A DNA stretch of 50,430 bases from Bacteroidota bacterium. Lineage in GTDB: Bacteria > Bacteroidota > Bacteroidia > 2-12-FULL-35-15. Below the pieces are notes generated by a model. That model saw only the letters and a program-made list of their open reading frames with translations. It did not search any database and was not told where the DNA came from. Positions 8,355 to 16,666 of the stretch are shown piece by piece. The translations under genes were made by a program, and so were the position numbers. Location: contig JAOQAG010000042.1 in the NCBI GenBank assembly GCA_025963715.1, forward strand, positions 1 through 50,430. The letters are read 5' to 3'. Numbering within the stretch: position 1 is the first letter of the stretch; each line of letters starts with the position of its first letter.

Positions 8355-8906
8355 TTACCTGTTTTCTAAATTCCGTTTCAGATTTGCCGAATTTTCATCC
8401 ATGTCTTTTGTCAGCATGCCTTTGATCATTGGGATCATAAAACTCATTGGAAAAGGCGTGCGGGTATCAAAACGCGTGGTTACTTTTGTTTTAGCACCAT
8501 CCGCTTCAAGCGTAACATGTGCCTGGCTGATTCCTTTAAAAGGTTTTTCAAAACGTACTTCCGCATCGTAACCGTTTTCACGGATGTTCTTAATTTCCTG
8601 TTCGCCAACGCCTACATTTTTCACGTCGCTTTTCCAGGCCGCAATAAAACCAACGGTGCCGTCTGTTCCTTTATAATCCAGCTTTACATTCGGATCCTGC
8701 ATTACCCATTTGCTGTATTTTTCCTGGTTGCGCAGTAATTTCACATAATTCAATACGTCCTCTTTCGGGCGGTTGATCACAATTTCCGATTGGATGAAAT
8801 AATCCTTTTTCATGATTATCGCCAGCAATAAAATAAGAACGATGATTCCGATGAGCAGACCTGAAATAATGGTGATCGCACTAAAAAAAATTCCTGATAA
8901 AATCAT
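8355..8906 (-). CDS. Membrane-anchored SRPBCC-fold protein
   Basis: A 183-residue protein with an N-terminal transmembrane helix (about residues 8-30) followed by a START/Bet v1-like SRPBCC domain: IQSEIVINRPKEDVLNYVKLL at the first strand and helix, KGTDGTVGFIAAW in the middle, and a long C-terminal helix. Such domains bind a hydrophobic ligand; the ligand is unknown. It is a clear paralogue of the protein at 43024, sharing the order KLL-NQ, GTDGTVG, EKEIKNI-like and MIPMI. It is the last of three leftward genes with the VOC and DHFR-like proteins, a combination common in Bacteroidota. Confidence 0.85.
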   Translation of the reverse strand: MILSGIFFSAITIISGLLIGIIVLILLLAIIMKKDYFIQSEIVINRPKEDVLNYVKLLRNQEKYSKWVMQDPNVKLDYKGTDGTVGFIAAWKSDVKNVGVGEQEIKNIRENGYDAEVRFEKPFKGISQAHVTLEADGAKTKVTTRFDTRTPFPMSFMIPMIKGMLTKDMDENSANLKRNLENR

Positions 8907-8981
8907 ATTTTTTCTTTTTTAGATGAATAAATGAAAGGCATACAAACGCCGGAAAGAAATATTTTTTCCGGCGAATTGCAA

Positions 8982-9401
8982 TTACATTTTTGGCATTTTG
9001 CTCATGTCCATAAACAGGGAATTCCAGCGGTGTCCGTCAGGATCTGCGAAAGCGCAACCGTACATCCAGCCCTGGTTATCGGCAGGCTTACTAAATACAT
9101 TTCCACCGGCATCCGCAACTTTTTTTGCCAGCTCGTCTACTTCCGCGCGGCTTTCCGCACTAATGGAAATTAACAGCTCCGATGATTTTGAAGTGTCTGT
9201 AACTTCATTGCCTACAAAACCTTTGAAAGCAGATTGTTCGAACAGCATGAATACGATGTTCTTATCTCCGGCAAGCAGGCAGGCAGAAATGTCGGGATTG
9301 CCGCCAAATTGCTCGTTGAATGTAAACCCGATTTTTGTGAAAAAATCTTTTGATCTTTTAATGTCCTTTACAGGAAGGTTGAACCAGATGTCTTTTGTCA
9401 T
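8982..9401 (-). CDS. VOC-family (glyoxalase/extradiol-fold) protein
   Basis: A 139-residue protein with one vicinal-oxygen-chelate domain made of two beta-alpha-beta-beta-beta units. IWFNLPVKDIKRSKDFFTKIG is the first unit and the end is FADPDGHRWN. It resembles the lactoylglutathione-lyase-like group with the AESRAEVDELAKKVADAGG helix. The metal ligands are not certain, and the reaction cannot be stated. It is 40 bp downstream of the DHFR-like gene, probably in one transcript. A diverged paralogue lies at 49747. Confidence 0.88.
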   Translation of the reverse strand: MTKDIWFNLPVKDIKRSKDFFTKIGFTFNEQFGGNPDISACLLAGDKNIVFMLFEQSAFKGFVGNEVTDTSKSSELLISISAESRAEVDELAKKVADAGGNVFSKPADNQGWMYGCAFADPDGHRWNSLFMDMSKMPKM

Positions 9402-9440
9402 GATCGTTTGTTTTTTATGGTTTATTATTTAAAAATATTT

Positions 9441-10040
9441 TTATACGGTGCTTCTTTCTTCGTAGCTTGTATTGTTTTCCGCTGCAGGCTGATAACACAG
9501 CAAGGTAATGCCGCAATCAAATGCTTTTACAGTTACCGGTTTAAAATTTGTTTTTCCGCTGAAGATCGGCATACCTTTTCCAATAGCAGTTGGATTTATA
9601 AATAAATTAAATTCATCGATCAGTCCGGCCCCGATCAGGCTGGAAACAAAACCTGCACCACCATACACAATAATATCTTTCCCGGTTTTTGCTTTCAGTT
9701 TTTTTACTTCTTCCACCATATCGCCATTCATAATTTCGGTATTTTCCCAGCCCGGATTTTTTGTTACGGTTTTTGAAAAAACAAATTTTTGGTAGTCGTG
9801 CATATAATGTGCAAATGGATGCTCCGGATGATTCGGATTTTTTGTAGCATCCGTCCAGTAAGGAATAAAACCTTCTGCCAGTTTTCTACCCAAAATGATC
9901 GTATCGGTTGTGGCCGTCATTTCAGTTACATGTGCTTTTAACTGGTCGTCCCAGCTCCAGGTCAGCCAGTCCATTTCACCGGCCGGGCCGCAGATAAATC
10001 CATCTACGGAAATTTGTACCTGCAATTTTAATTTTCTCAT
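9441..10040 (-). CDS. Dihydrofolate reductase-family (RibD C-terminal-like) protein
   Basis: A 199-residue cytosolic protein with the DHFR/RibD_C fold. MRKLKLQVQISVDGFI begins the fold, TIILGRKLAEGF carries the nucleotide-binding segment, and DIIVYGGAGFVSSLIGAGLIDEF is the NADPH-binding glycine motif. Standalone proteins of this kind are NADPH-dependent reductases of unknown substrate rather than folate enzymes. The start at 10040 gives the usual MRKL N-terminus. It heads the leftward trio with the VOC and SRPBCC genes. Confidence 0.88.
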   Translation of the reverse strand: MRKLKLQVQISVDGFICGPAGEMDWLTWSWDDQLKAHVTEMTATTDTIILGRKLAEGFIPYWTDATKNPNHPEHPFAHYMHDYQKFVFSKTVTKNPGWENTEIMNGDMVEEVKKLKAKTGKDIIVYGGAGFVSSLIGAGLIDEFNLFINPTAIGKGMPIFSGKTNFKPVTVKAFDCGITLLCYQPAAENNTSYEERSTV

Positions 10041-10259
10041 GATGCATCGTTTTTTACTATTTATAAATGCTTCCAGCTACTAATTTACTGATTCTTACCG
10101 GAGCAAAACTAATGACATTTTAAGAAGATCAGGGAGTGTAAAAACGACATTTTAACGGGGCAATCACGACATTACGATATTACGAACAGGAACGAATTTT
10201 ACGAATCTGTGTATCTACTAAATATCAATTCATACTAATGTACCAATCTGTACAGTAGA

Positions 10260-10643
10260 TTATAATACCAGCTCCTGAAACAATCTCTGTGCAGTTTCTT
10301 CGAGGTCGTCGCACAATCCCGGGTGCGGGCGCGATGTTTGGATCGCCGAGCTGCGTACCGCTGTCAGCCAGCGAAAGCGGGAAGGAAGATCCATGAGTGC
10401 AATAGGGCCGGAATCTTTTGCGCCCATTGCTATTTTTTCAAACGATTGCAGGTTGAACCGGATCTGTTCCACATCCAGATCCTTGCAAAACAAATGCAAT
10501 TTTGTTTCATTTACCGTATACAGCATTTTAATGAATTTCGCTTTTTTACAAAACAGAACAATTCCCGTATTCAGGAATTCTTCCCGTTCTACTACCGGTA
10601 AAACGCGAATGATGGCATACTCATATAAGTGTTTTTCTTGCAT
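10260..10643 (-). CDS. DUF3037 protein, partner of HipA-like kinase
   Basis: A 127-residue protein of the DUF3037 family: the N-terminal YEYAIIRVLPVVEREEFLNTG and LFCKKAKFIKM are its hallmark strands, followed by a helical part with RFRWLTAVRSSAIQTSRPHPG. The function is unknown. It overlaps the 3' end of the upstream HipA-like kinase gene by 23 bp, so the two are translated from one message and probably work together. I recall this pairing from other genomes. It is not obviously similar to HipS or to any helix-turn-helix antitoxin. Confidence 0.82.
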   Translation of the reverse strand: MQEKHLYEYAIIRVLPVVEREEFLNTGIVLFCKKAKFIKMLYTVNETKLHLFCKDLDVEQIRFNLQSFEKIAMGAKDSGPIALMDLPSRFRWLTAVRSSAIQTSRPHPGLCDDLEETAQRLFQELVL

Positions 10644-11415
10644 CTTGCGCTTCTTTTGTGAAAATATCGGAATGATTCAATCGGATCATTAAAAACTGAA
10701 AGTATACATCGCGGAGCATGTCGGGTGTTTCCTCCATGCCTTCCCAATGTAGCCATTCATCGGGTATCAGCGCCACAATGGAGCGGAGCTTTTCTTCCGT
10801 TAGGATCTTTTTTAATTCGGTATTGGCTTCCTCCAGCAAGGATGCCTGCGGTAACAATACGTGATCTTTGATAAATGCGAACGGACTTTTTGCATGATTT
10901 TCCCAGTTGGTCCAGGAGTGATGAAAATACAAACACGCACCATGATCGATCAGCCACAATTCCTTGTGAAAGATAAGCATGTTGGTATTCCTGAAAGTAC
11001 GATCAACATTGGTAATAAATGCATCCAGCCACACAATTTGCGATGCCAGCTTTGCATCTGTTTTTGTAACAACAGGATCAAATGTAATGGCGCCGGATAA
11101 AAAATGCAGCGCCAAATTCAAGCCCTGACTGCCTTGTAGCAGATCCTGAATTTCTTCATCAGCTTCGGTACGCCCGAATGCTTCATCCAGGTTGGCAAAT
11201 ACCAGCTCCGGAATTTTTAATCCAAGGCAACGTGCAATTTCACCACCGATCAGTTCTGCGATCAATGCTTTTACACCGTGGCCGTTTCCTTTGAATTTTA
11301 ATACATATTTAAAACCATCGTCGGCTTCCGCCAAAGCAGGCAACGAGCCTCCTTCGCGCAAAGGCTGGATGTAACGGGTTACATTTACTGTTCTTAAAAA
11401 AGGTTGTTCTGTCAT
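10621..11415 (-). CDS. HipA-like protein kinase
   Basis: A 264-residue kinase of the HipA superfamily, shorter than classic HipA (about 440) because it lacks the N-terminal subdomain. Visible elements are a strand with the probable ATP lysine (YVLKFKGNGHGVKALIAELIGGEIA), the catalytic loop DAFITNVDRTFRNTN with Asp and Asn, and the metal-binding Asp in LWLIDHGACLYFH. HipA kinases phosphorylate proteins such as aminoacyl-tRNA synthetases; this one's target is unknown. It is followed by, and overlaps, the DUF3037 gene. No HipB-like DNA-binding protein is adjacent, so this is not an ordinary hipBA locus. A canonical hipBA lies at 24.6-26.2 kb. Confidence 0.82.
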   Translation of the reverse strand: MTEQPFLRTVNVTRYIQPLREGGSLPALAEADDGFKYVLKFKGNGHGVKALIAELIGGEIARCLGLKIPELVFANLDEAFGRTEADEEIQDLLQGSQGLNLALHFLSGAITFDPVVTKTDAKLASQIVWLDAFITNVDRTFRNTNMLIFHKELWLIDHGACLYFHHSWTNWENHAKSPFAFIKDHVLLPQASLLEEANTELKKILTEEKLRSIVALIPDEWLHWEGMEETPDMLRDVYFQFLMIRLNHSDIFTKEAQDARKTLI

Positions 11416-11576
11416 TGCATCCCGGTTACCCGGATATAAAATTTATGTAACAAATGTACTAAAATCCATTGCCCGATCTGTCGAACGGACATTTTTAGAT
11501 GATTGTTTCTTTTCAGATTTTCCAGGCATCATTCCTGGTAAAATGCAGACGATTTTCTTTCTGCCTTTTTATTTTA

Positions 11577-11779
11577 ATTGAGTATTCTGAACTTTGCACC
11601 ATAAAAAGAATTTACTTTAAGAACGTCATTGCGAGGGCTTTTCGCCCGAAGCAATCTCACACCAGATTATAAAACCAGAATGAGATTGCTTCGGGCGAAA
11701 AGCCCTCGCAATGACGTATTAATTAATATTTTTCAATAAAATGACTATCCTTTGGTATAAACTTTCCGATAATCATTTT
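11577..11779 (+). repeat. Family B element with 37-bp perfect stem
   Basis: This lies in the 537-bp gap before the sigma factor. Its ends (GAGTATTCTGAACTTTGCACC and GGTATAAACTTTCCGATAATC) are imperfect inverted repeats. The core is a perfect 37-bp inverted repeat, 11623-11659 and 11681-11717, containing CATTGCGAGGGCTTTTCGCC. The rest of the gap is AT-rich with no gene seen. Confidence 0.85.
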
Positions 11780-11952
11780 ATTTTATAACGCTTCCAATTT
11801 GTAAATTCAAGGATCGTTCAGGTATCCGGATCTATTATTTTCATAAAATTAATAAATTGATTATCAGTAAATTACAACTGGTTTGTAATCTTTTTCCCCG
11901 AAAGGCTGTTACCTTTTTACCTTTTACCCATTAAACGTACAAAACCAATAAC

Positions 11953-12501
11953 ATGAGCGACAAAGAAATAATAGACCTGATCCGTAAGAGAGAGCATTCT
12001 GCTTCTGTTCAGAAACTGTACGATCATTTTCCGAAAATTAAATCCCTGATCCGTTTAAAAGGCGGCAGTACTGATGATGCACGTGATGTGTTTCAGGAAA
12101 GCCTCGTGATCTTCTGCCGGAAAGCAGCTGATCCCGGGTTTCAGCTAACTTCCTCCATTGGCACTTACCTGTACAGCATTTGCTGGCATTTGTGGAAAGA
12201 TGCGCTTGAAAAACGCAACCGGAATGTGCCGGTAGAATGGAAAGAGGTGGATCATGCCACTTCTGCTGATGCGCAGGAATACATGGAAAAGGAAGAACGT
12301 TTTGCACACATTGATAAAGTGTTGATAACGATTGGTGACAAGTGCAGGCAGATCTTTCAATTGTATTATTTCCAAAAACAATCCATGGCCGCAATTGCCG
12401 GACAAATGGGATTTGGAAGTGAACAAACGGCAAAGAACCAGAAATATAAATGCCTGGAAAGAGCAAAGGAGCTTGCAAAAGAAATGGTATCCATTCATTA
12501 A
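11953..12501 (+). CDS. ECF-type RNA polymerase sigma factor
   Basis: A 182-residue sigma-70 family protein of the extracytoplasmic-function group. Region 2 is RGGSTDDARDVFQESLVIFCRK-like (around residues 35-58), and region 4 has YYFQKQSMAAIAGQMGFGSEQTAKNQKYKCLERAKE, the helix-turn-helix that reads the -35 element. It directs RNA polymerase to its own regulon. The gene starts 12 bp before the membrane protein that is its probable anti-sigma factor. Such loci often respond to envelope state; the signal here is unknown. Confidence 0.9.
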   Translation: MSDKEIIDLIRKREHSASVQKLYDHFPKIKSLIRLKGGSTDDARDVFQESLVIFCRKAADPGFQLTSSIGTYLYSICWHLWKDALEKRNRNVPVEWKEVDHATSADAQEYMEKEERFAHIDKVLITIGDKCRQIFQLYYFQKQSMAAIAGQMGFGSEQTAKNQKYKCLERAKELAKEMVSIH

Positions 12502-12513
12502 AAAACAATTGTC

Positions 12514-14100
12514 ATGAGAAACGAATTAACACAAATCGAATATATAGAACTTTACCTGGAAGGTAAGTTAAGCGCTGCAGAAAAAGCAACATTTGAACAG
12601 CGCATTCAATCGGATGCAGCGCTGAAAGAAGCGGTGGATCTGCAAAAAATAATTACAGAGAGAATAGAAATAAACGCTTTAAAAAACATTGTACAGCAGG
12701 TACACCGTGATAAATACAGCAGTGGTTTTAATTTAAATTCATGGCTGATAATCCTGCTGGTCTGCATTGGGATTGCTTTTGCTGGCTGGAGCTATTTCCG
12801 GAAAGGCGATGCGGAAACAGTATCAGCAACACGGAAAATTGGCGCAGCAACAATACCTGTGGAACAAGGCGCTGCAATTGATACTACTGCGCTTCACACA
12901 CAACAGCAAAGCCAACAGCAGGTGCAGCCGTTAAAAGAAACAAGTGTTGTGCAAAAAAAACATGCGGGAACTAATGCGCAGGGAACGCTGGCAGCTGCCA
13001 GTACTCAGGCAGATCCGGCAACGAAAAAAGCAGAAGCAACGGCTGATAAAAAGCAGGAACCGCCGGTTAAAAATTCGCCAACATTGCAATTTAACAACAA
13101 AAAATTTGCAGTGCCATTTGCCGTGTATGCCTTCAAAGCAGAGAATGGCGGTACGTTCACCGATAAGCGATCGGGAAGCACCATTACTGTGCCAGCAGGA
13201 ATCTTAACAGATACAGATGGAAAACCGGTGAAAGGCGATGTTAAATTATATTACCGCGAATTCAGGGATGCCGCTGATATGGCTTATTCCGGCATCCCAA
13301 TGATCTATAAAACGGATGCAGGTGATTTCAGATTTAATTCCGCGGGAATGTTTGAATTACATGTGTTGAAAAACAATGATTCGCTTGCCATGAGAAAAGG
13401 AAAGGGAGTGCGGGTTGATTTTATGATGACGCAAACAATTCCGGGAACGGTTTTTTACAAGCTGAATGACAAAAGGAAAAACTGGTCTGAAATAGGAAAG
13501 ATCGAAGCGCTGCTTAAAGAGAGCGATCATCAACCGGTTGCGGGTAAACAGGTTATTCAACTAGTTGGCAAGCCTGTCGGAAATGGAGTTTTTGCTGAGG
13601 ACATAGCAGTTGGGCTGGATTCCAGTGTTGCACCTGCTCCTGTGTTTTATACGTCAAGCGACAGAAGAGTATCTTCCCTGCTGGCTGCCGGAGCCAACAA
13701 AGGGCATTCGTATCCTGCACTTGTATCGGGATTGGTATGTAAAGATTTTGGAGTGTACAACTGCGATCAGATCTATCGCATTGGATCGGCGCTAAGCATA
13801 CAACCTGTATTTAAAGATGCTTCCGGCAATGTGATTGGCCAGCAAAATATTTTAACAATGATCGATCTGAATTACAACGGTTCGTTTAGCTTTGATCCTT
13901 ATGCTTATTTTCAAATAAACCCGGCAGCTAAAAATGTGCTGCTGCTTTTTACAAGCGACAATAAAATATTTTCTTATACAGCTGAAGATTTCAAAAAACA
14001 ACCGCTGCAAAATGGCCCCTGCACATTTATTATGGGAGATATTACTGAACGGGTAAAAAACACGGAAGACCTGAGAAGCTACCTGGGACTGGAAAAATAA
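12514..14100 (+). CDS. Probable membrane anti-sigma factor with large periplasmic part
   Basis: A 528-residue single-pass membrane protein. Residues 1-60 resemble a cytosolic anti-sigma head (YIELYLEGKLSAAEKATFEQRI). A transmembrane helix follows (about residues 77-93, WLIILLVCIGIAFAGW), then a low-complexity Q/A/K linker (about 100-190) and a large periplasmic region of unknown fold with GTFTDKRSGSTITVPAG and many beta-rich segments. The context, 12 bp after an ECF sigma gene, is the main argument that it binds and restrains that sigma factor. A typical anti-sigma factor is under 250 residues, so the 340-residue periplasmic part is probably a sensor or a surface-acting domain. Confidence 0.75.
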   Translation: MRNELTQIEYIELYLEGKLSAAEKATFEQRIQSDAALKEAVDLQKIITERIEINALKNIVQQVHRDKYSSGFNLNSWLIILLVCIGIAFAGWSYFRKGDAETVSATRKIGAATIPVEQGAAIDTTALHTQQQSQQQVQPLKETSVVQKKHAGTNAQGTLAAASTQADPATKKAEATADKKQEPPVKNSPTLQFNNKKFAVPFAVYAFKAENGGTFTDKRSGSTITVPAGILTDTDGKPVKGDVKLYYREFRDAADMAYSGIPMIYKTDAGDFRFNSAGMFELHVLKNNDSLAMRKGKGVRVDFMMTQTIPGTVFYKLNDKRKNWSEIGKIEALLKESDHQPVAGKQVIQLVGKPVGNGVFAEDIAVGLDSSVAPAPVFYTSSDRRVSSLLAAGANKGHSYPALVSGLVCKDFGVYNCDQIYRIGSALSIQPVFKDASGNVIGQQNILTMIDLNYNGSFSFDPYAYFQINPAAKNVLLLFTSDNKIFSYTAEDFKKQPLQNGPCTFIMGDITERVKNTEDLRSYLGLEK

Positions 14101-14119
14101 GCGGTAAAAAAATGTATTT

Positions 14120-14542
14120 ATGAAAAAGATAATCATCATTGCAATCGTTTTATTTTTTGTTCAGCACTCATTCGGACAGTTCCGGAGAGAGCGGATGCCA
14201 AAAACAGGTAAATGGAAAGTTGATAAAGAAATATTTGTATCGGGAGATACGCTCATCTTTACTTTTCAGAATAAAAGGCGCATTCCGCTTTATTGTTACA
14301 CGGATGCCGACTATTATAACGTGTATAAGCTTGTTGATGAAAAGGAAATATTGACAGAGGATACCACATTTCGTGGAATAAAAGAACCGGTACGGTTGCG
14401 TTACAACGAAAAAATAATTGTAAAAAAAGTGGTGACAGATCTCGGTAGCTATACTCTGAAGTACGACGTTTTTATTGAGCAGGAAAGAAACAAGTTTCGT
14501 GTGGCAATGCAGCAGCGGTTTACAGTGGAGATTAAAAATTGA
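14120..14542 (+). CDS. Exported protein of unknown function
   Basis: A 140-residue protein with a clear signal peptide (MKKIIIIAIVLFFVQHSFGQ, cleavage after Gly19 likely). The mature part is basic and predicted all-beta, with GDTLIFTFQNKRRIPLYC and a lone cysteine. It looks like a small Ig-like periplasmic protein, but I recognise no family. It starts 19 bp after the anti-sigma gene and on the same strand, so it is probably the third gene of that operon and may belong to the same envelope response. Confidence 0.7.
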   Translation: MKKIIIIAIVLFFVQHSFGQFRRERMPKTGKWKVDKEIFVSGDTLIFTFQNKRRIPLYCYTDADYYNVYKLVDEKEILTEDTTFRGIKEPVRLRYNEKIIVKKVVTDLGSYTLKYDVFIEQERNKFRVAMQQRFTVEIKN

Positions 14543-14585
14543 ATAAGCAATATCGCTCCACCACAATTACCCAAAATTAAACCAG

Positions 14586-14844
14586 ATACCGCACAAAGAA
14601 ACACATAAGGCTTAACGCAAAAAAAGGTTTTACCACAAAAGGAACAAAAGAAAACAAAAGACCGGATGGCCAAATTATTAAACTGTGTGTCAAGGTTATG
14701 CTGATTGGAATTACTTCTTTCTGAAGCAAATAAAATAATGCACTACATATTGGCATGTTACATCTTCATCTTTTGTTTTCTTTTGTGGTTCAATTACACG
14801 TTGGTATATTACAAGCGGGTCTTATGTGTTTCTTTGTGCGGTAT
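14586..14844. repeat. Family C inverted repeat, second copy
   Basis: This fills the 362-bp gap between convergent genes. The outer arms, 14586-14609 and 14821-14844, are a perfect 24-bp inverted repeat (ATACCGCACAAAGAAACAC...). Inner arms around 14633-14660 and 14770-14790 carry ACCACAAAAG-type sequence and its complement. The centre differs from the copy at 7283. The position suits a bidirectional transcription barrier, but that is inference. Confidence 0.78.
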
Positions 14845-14904
14845 GTGGTGGAAATACTGAGTCGATTAACTGAAATGGAGAATGACGTAAATAAGCAACC
14901 TTGT

Positions 14905-16176
14905 TTAAAATTTATAATACACATTCATCTCCATGTACATCGGGAAATTAAAAAAGCCATCCCAGGCGGGCGAATCATGATAGTAGTAAGTTGTGGCATC
15001 GATCACTTTGCTGGTTTTTAAGTGATCAGGATAAAAATAATATTGGAATCCAAGACCTATATCCCACACCCAGCGGTAGGAATTACCCATAAAAAAGCCG
15101 CAACCGCCACCGGATTGAATGCCAAATGCATTCACTGTTTTATACATGGTTTGTACTTTATTGGAAGGATCCAGTGATAAAAACGAGATCCCGGTAGTGT
15201 CCTTTGGAACGCCGCTCACATTAAAATAATTTGCCTTTACCTGCGTAGATAAATACGAGCCCTGCACCTTCACATAAAATGTCATGGGCGCATTGTTATA
15301 GATATAATATTTTATTTGCGGGGCAATGGAATATGCATTTTTGAAGTTAAAATAATCATCCGTGTACGTCCGCTCTGTTCTTTTTCCACCGTTGGCAAAA
15401 AAATTGGCTTCATGAAAAGGGTCAAAATATACCGTTCCGGTTAAACCGATGGCGAATTTTTTCCAAACAATGCGCTGATAGGCCAGCTCCATTTTTGACA
15501 GTGGCAATGTGGTTAAACCAATCATATTGTTGTGCGGCTTAAAATGATACGTATCCAGGTCAACAGGATAATTGAGCAGCAGAATGGGCTTGTCCGGATT
15601 TTTTGTATTGTAAGCTGCTTTGAATTTACGCCCCCTGGTGATATCAGGACGCAGGTTATACAAAAAATTATTGTTGATGAGATCCTGTGCTTTTATACTA
15701 TCGGAATTGTTAAGCACATATTTGAACCGCACCTCCGTGCCCCAGGCATCAATGGAGCTTACCGTTACAATTGTTGTGTCGATCCTGCTGCCGGGATCCA
15801 GCTGTGGCTCGCTGGTAACGATCCTGAAATGATGCGGCTGCACACTGTCGTACAGCACCGTAAAACGGTCGCCTTTGGAAGAGGAAAAATATAAAAATCC
15901 ATCTTCCACTTCATCGCGTACCTCTATGTCATTGGCCAGGAAGCCCATGTATGAAATATAATGTGTGGTGTGGTGCTTTCCGTAACCGGTGGTGTATTGC
16001 CTGTAATCAGGCGTGATCACTGCCGCAACAGCTTTTTTATAGCGGGTCGAATCTTTGAGTGAGAAATCTGTAAAATCCATATTGTGGATTTTTTCTGCAT
16101 CACGCGTTTGCGCTTTAACTGAAAAAAAGCAAGTGGTAAAAAATAAAAACAGCGTTGCCGCGATTATCTTTTTCAT
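14905..16176 (-). CDS. Exported protein, probable outer-membrane-associated
   Basis: A 423-residue protein with a signal peptide (MKKIIAATLFLFFTTCFFSVKAQ). The mature part has many alternating beta-strand patterns (for example FAIGLTGTVYFDPFHEANFF, PMTFYVKVQGSYLSTQVKANYF) and ends in an aromatic-rich MYMEMNVYYKF. A terminal Phe in a strand is a common mark of outer-membrane beta-barrels. No known family is recognised. The start is the first Met, giving a textbook signal peptide. It stands alone, convergent with the sigma operon. Confidence 0.7.
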   Translation of the reverse strand: MKKIIAATLFLFFTTCFFSVKAQTRDAEKIHNMDFTDFSLKDSTRYKKAVAAVITPDYRQYTTGYGKHHTTHYISYMGFLANDIEVRDEVEDGFLYFSSSKGDRFTVLYDSVQPHHFRIVTSEPQLDPGSRIDTTIVTVSSIDAWGTEVRFKYVLNNSDSIKAQDLINNNFLYNLRPDITRGRKFKAAYNTKNPDKPILLLNYPVDLDTYHFKPHNNMIGLTTLPLSKMELAYQRIVWKKFAIGLTGTVYFDPFHEANFFANGGKRTERTYTDDYFNFKNAYSIAPQIKYYIYNNAPMTFYVKVQGSYLSTQVKANYFNVSGVPKDTTGISFLSLDPSNKVQTMYKTVNAFGIQSGGGCGFFMGNSYRWVWDIGLGFQYYFYPDHLKTSKVIDATTYYYHDSPAWDGFFNFPMYMEMNVYYKF

Positions 16177-16332
16177 AAGTGGTTAGCTTGAATGATTAAA
16201 TTTCGAAATTATCCGGGAATAATCAAATGGTAAACTGTTTTTTAACAACCGTTAACTGTTGTTACCTGGTTTTGCAGTGATACAGTTTATCAAATTTTTC
16301 TATGAAAATTTGATAGAATCAAACCGCTCATC

Positions 16333-16595
16333 TGTGTTTTTACTTTTTGAAGGCAAAAAGTAACAATCCGCCGCGGCGGACTGCCTGAAAGGTAATTTTT
16401 CCTTCCGCTGGCGCTACAGGAAAACCGCGGTTAATTTCGCGCATGCGGTTGATCGCTTCGTAGTTTTAATACTTTCTGGCGCTTATTCCCGCTATTACTG
16501 CACAGGCCGAAAAAGTCTGCAGAATGAGTATTCTATTGTTCTTACAAATTGGCAGTAGAATATTTGAGAAACAAAGTGCGATTTCAATTTCATTA
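16333..16595 (-). repeat. Family E repeat, inverted partner of 3947-4200
   Basis: This lies in the 490-bp gap before the metallo-hydrolase. Reading from the left it begins TACTTTTTGAAGGCAAAAAG (a hairpin), continues through CCGCCGCGGCGG, and runs to about 16595. It is the reverse complement of 3947-4200, about 90% identical over the best 190 bp and weaker beyond. No open frame spans it. Confidence 0.8.
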
Positions 16596-16612
16596 TCTAA
16601 GATGATGGAATG

Positions 16613-16650
16613 AAAAAATGCTATCCCCATCTCCGGAAATAGCATTTTTT
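16613..16650. terminator. Intrinsic terminator after the metallo-hydrolase
   Basis: A perfect 12-bp stem, AAAAAATGCTAT at 16613-16624 and ATAGCATTTTTT at 16639-16650, with a 14-base loop. The A and T runs make it work in either direction. It lies 17 bp after the stop of the leftward gene at 16667. Confidence 0.75.
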
Positions 16651-16666
16651 AATCGTTTAAATATTC

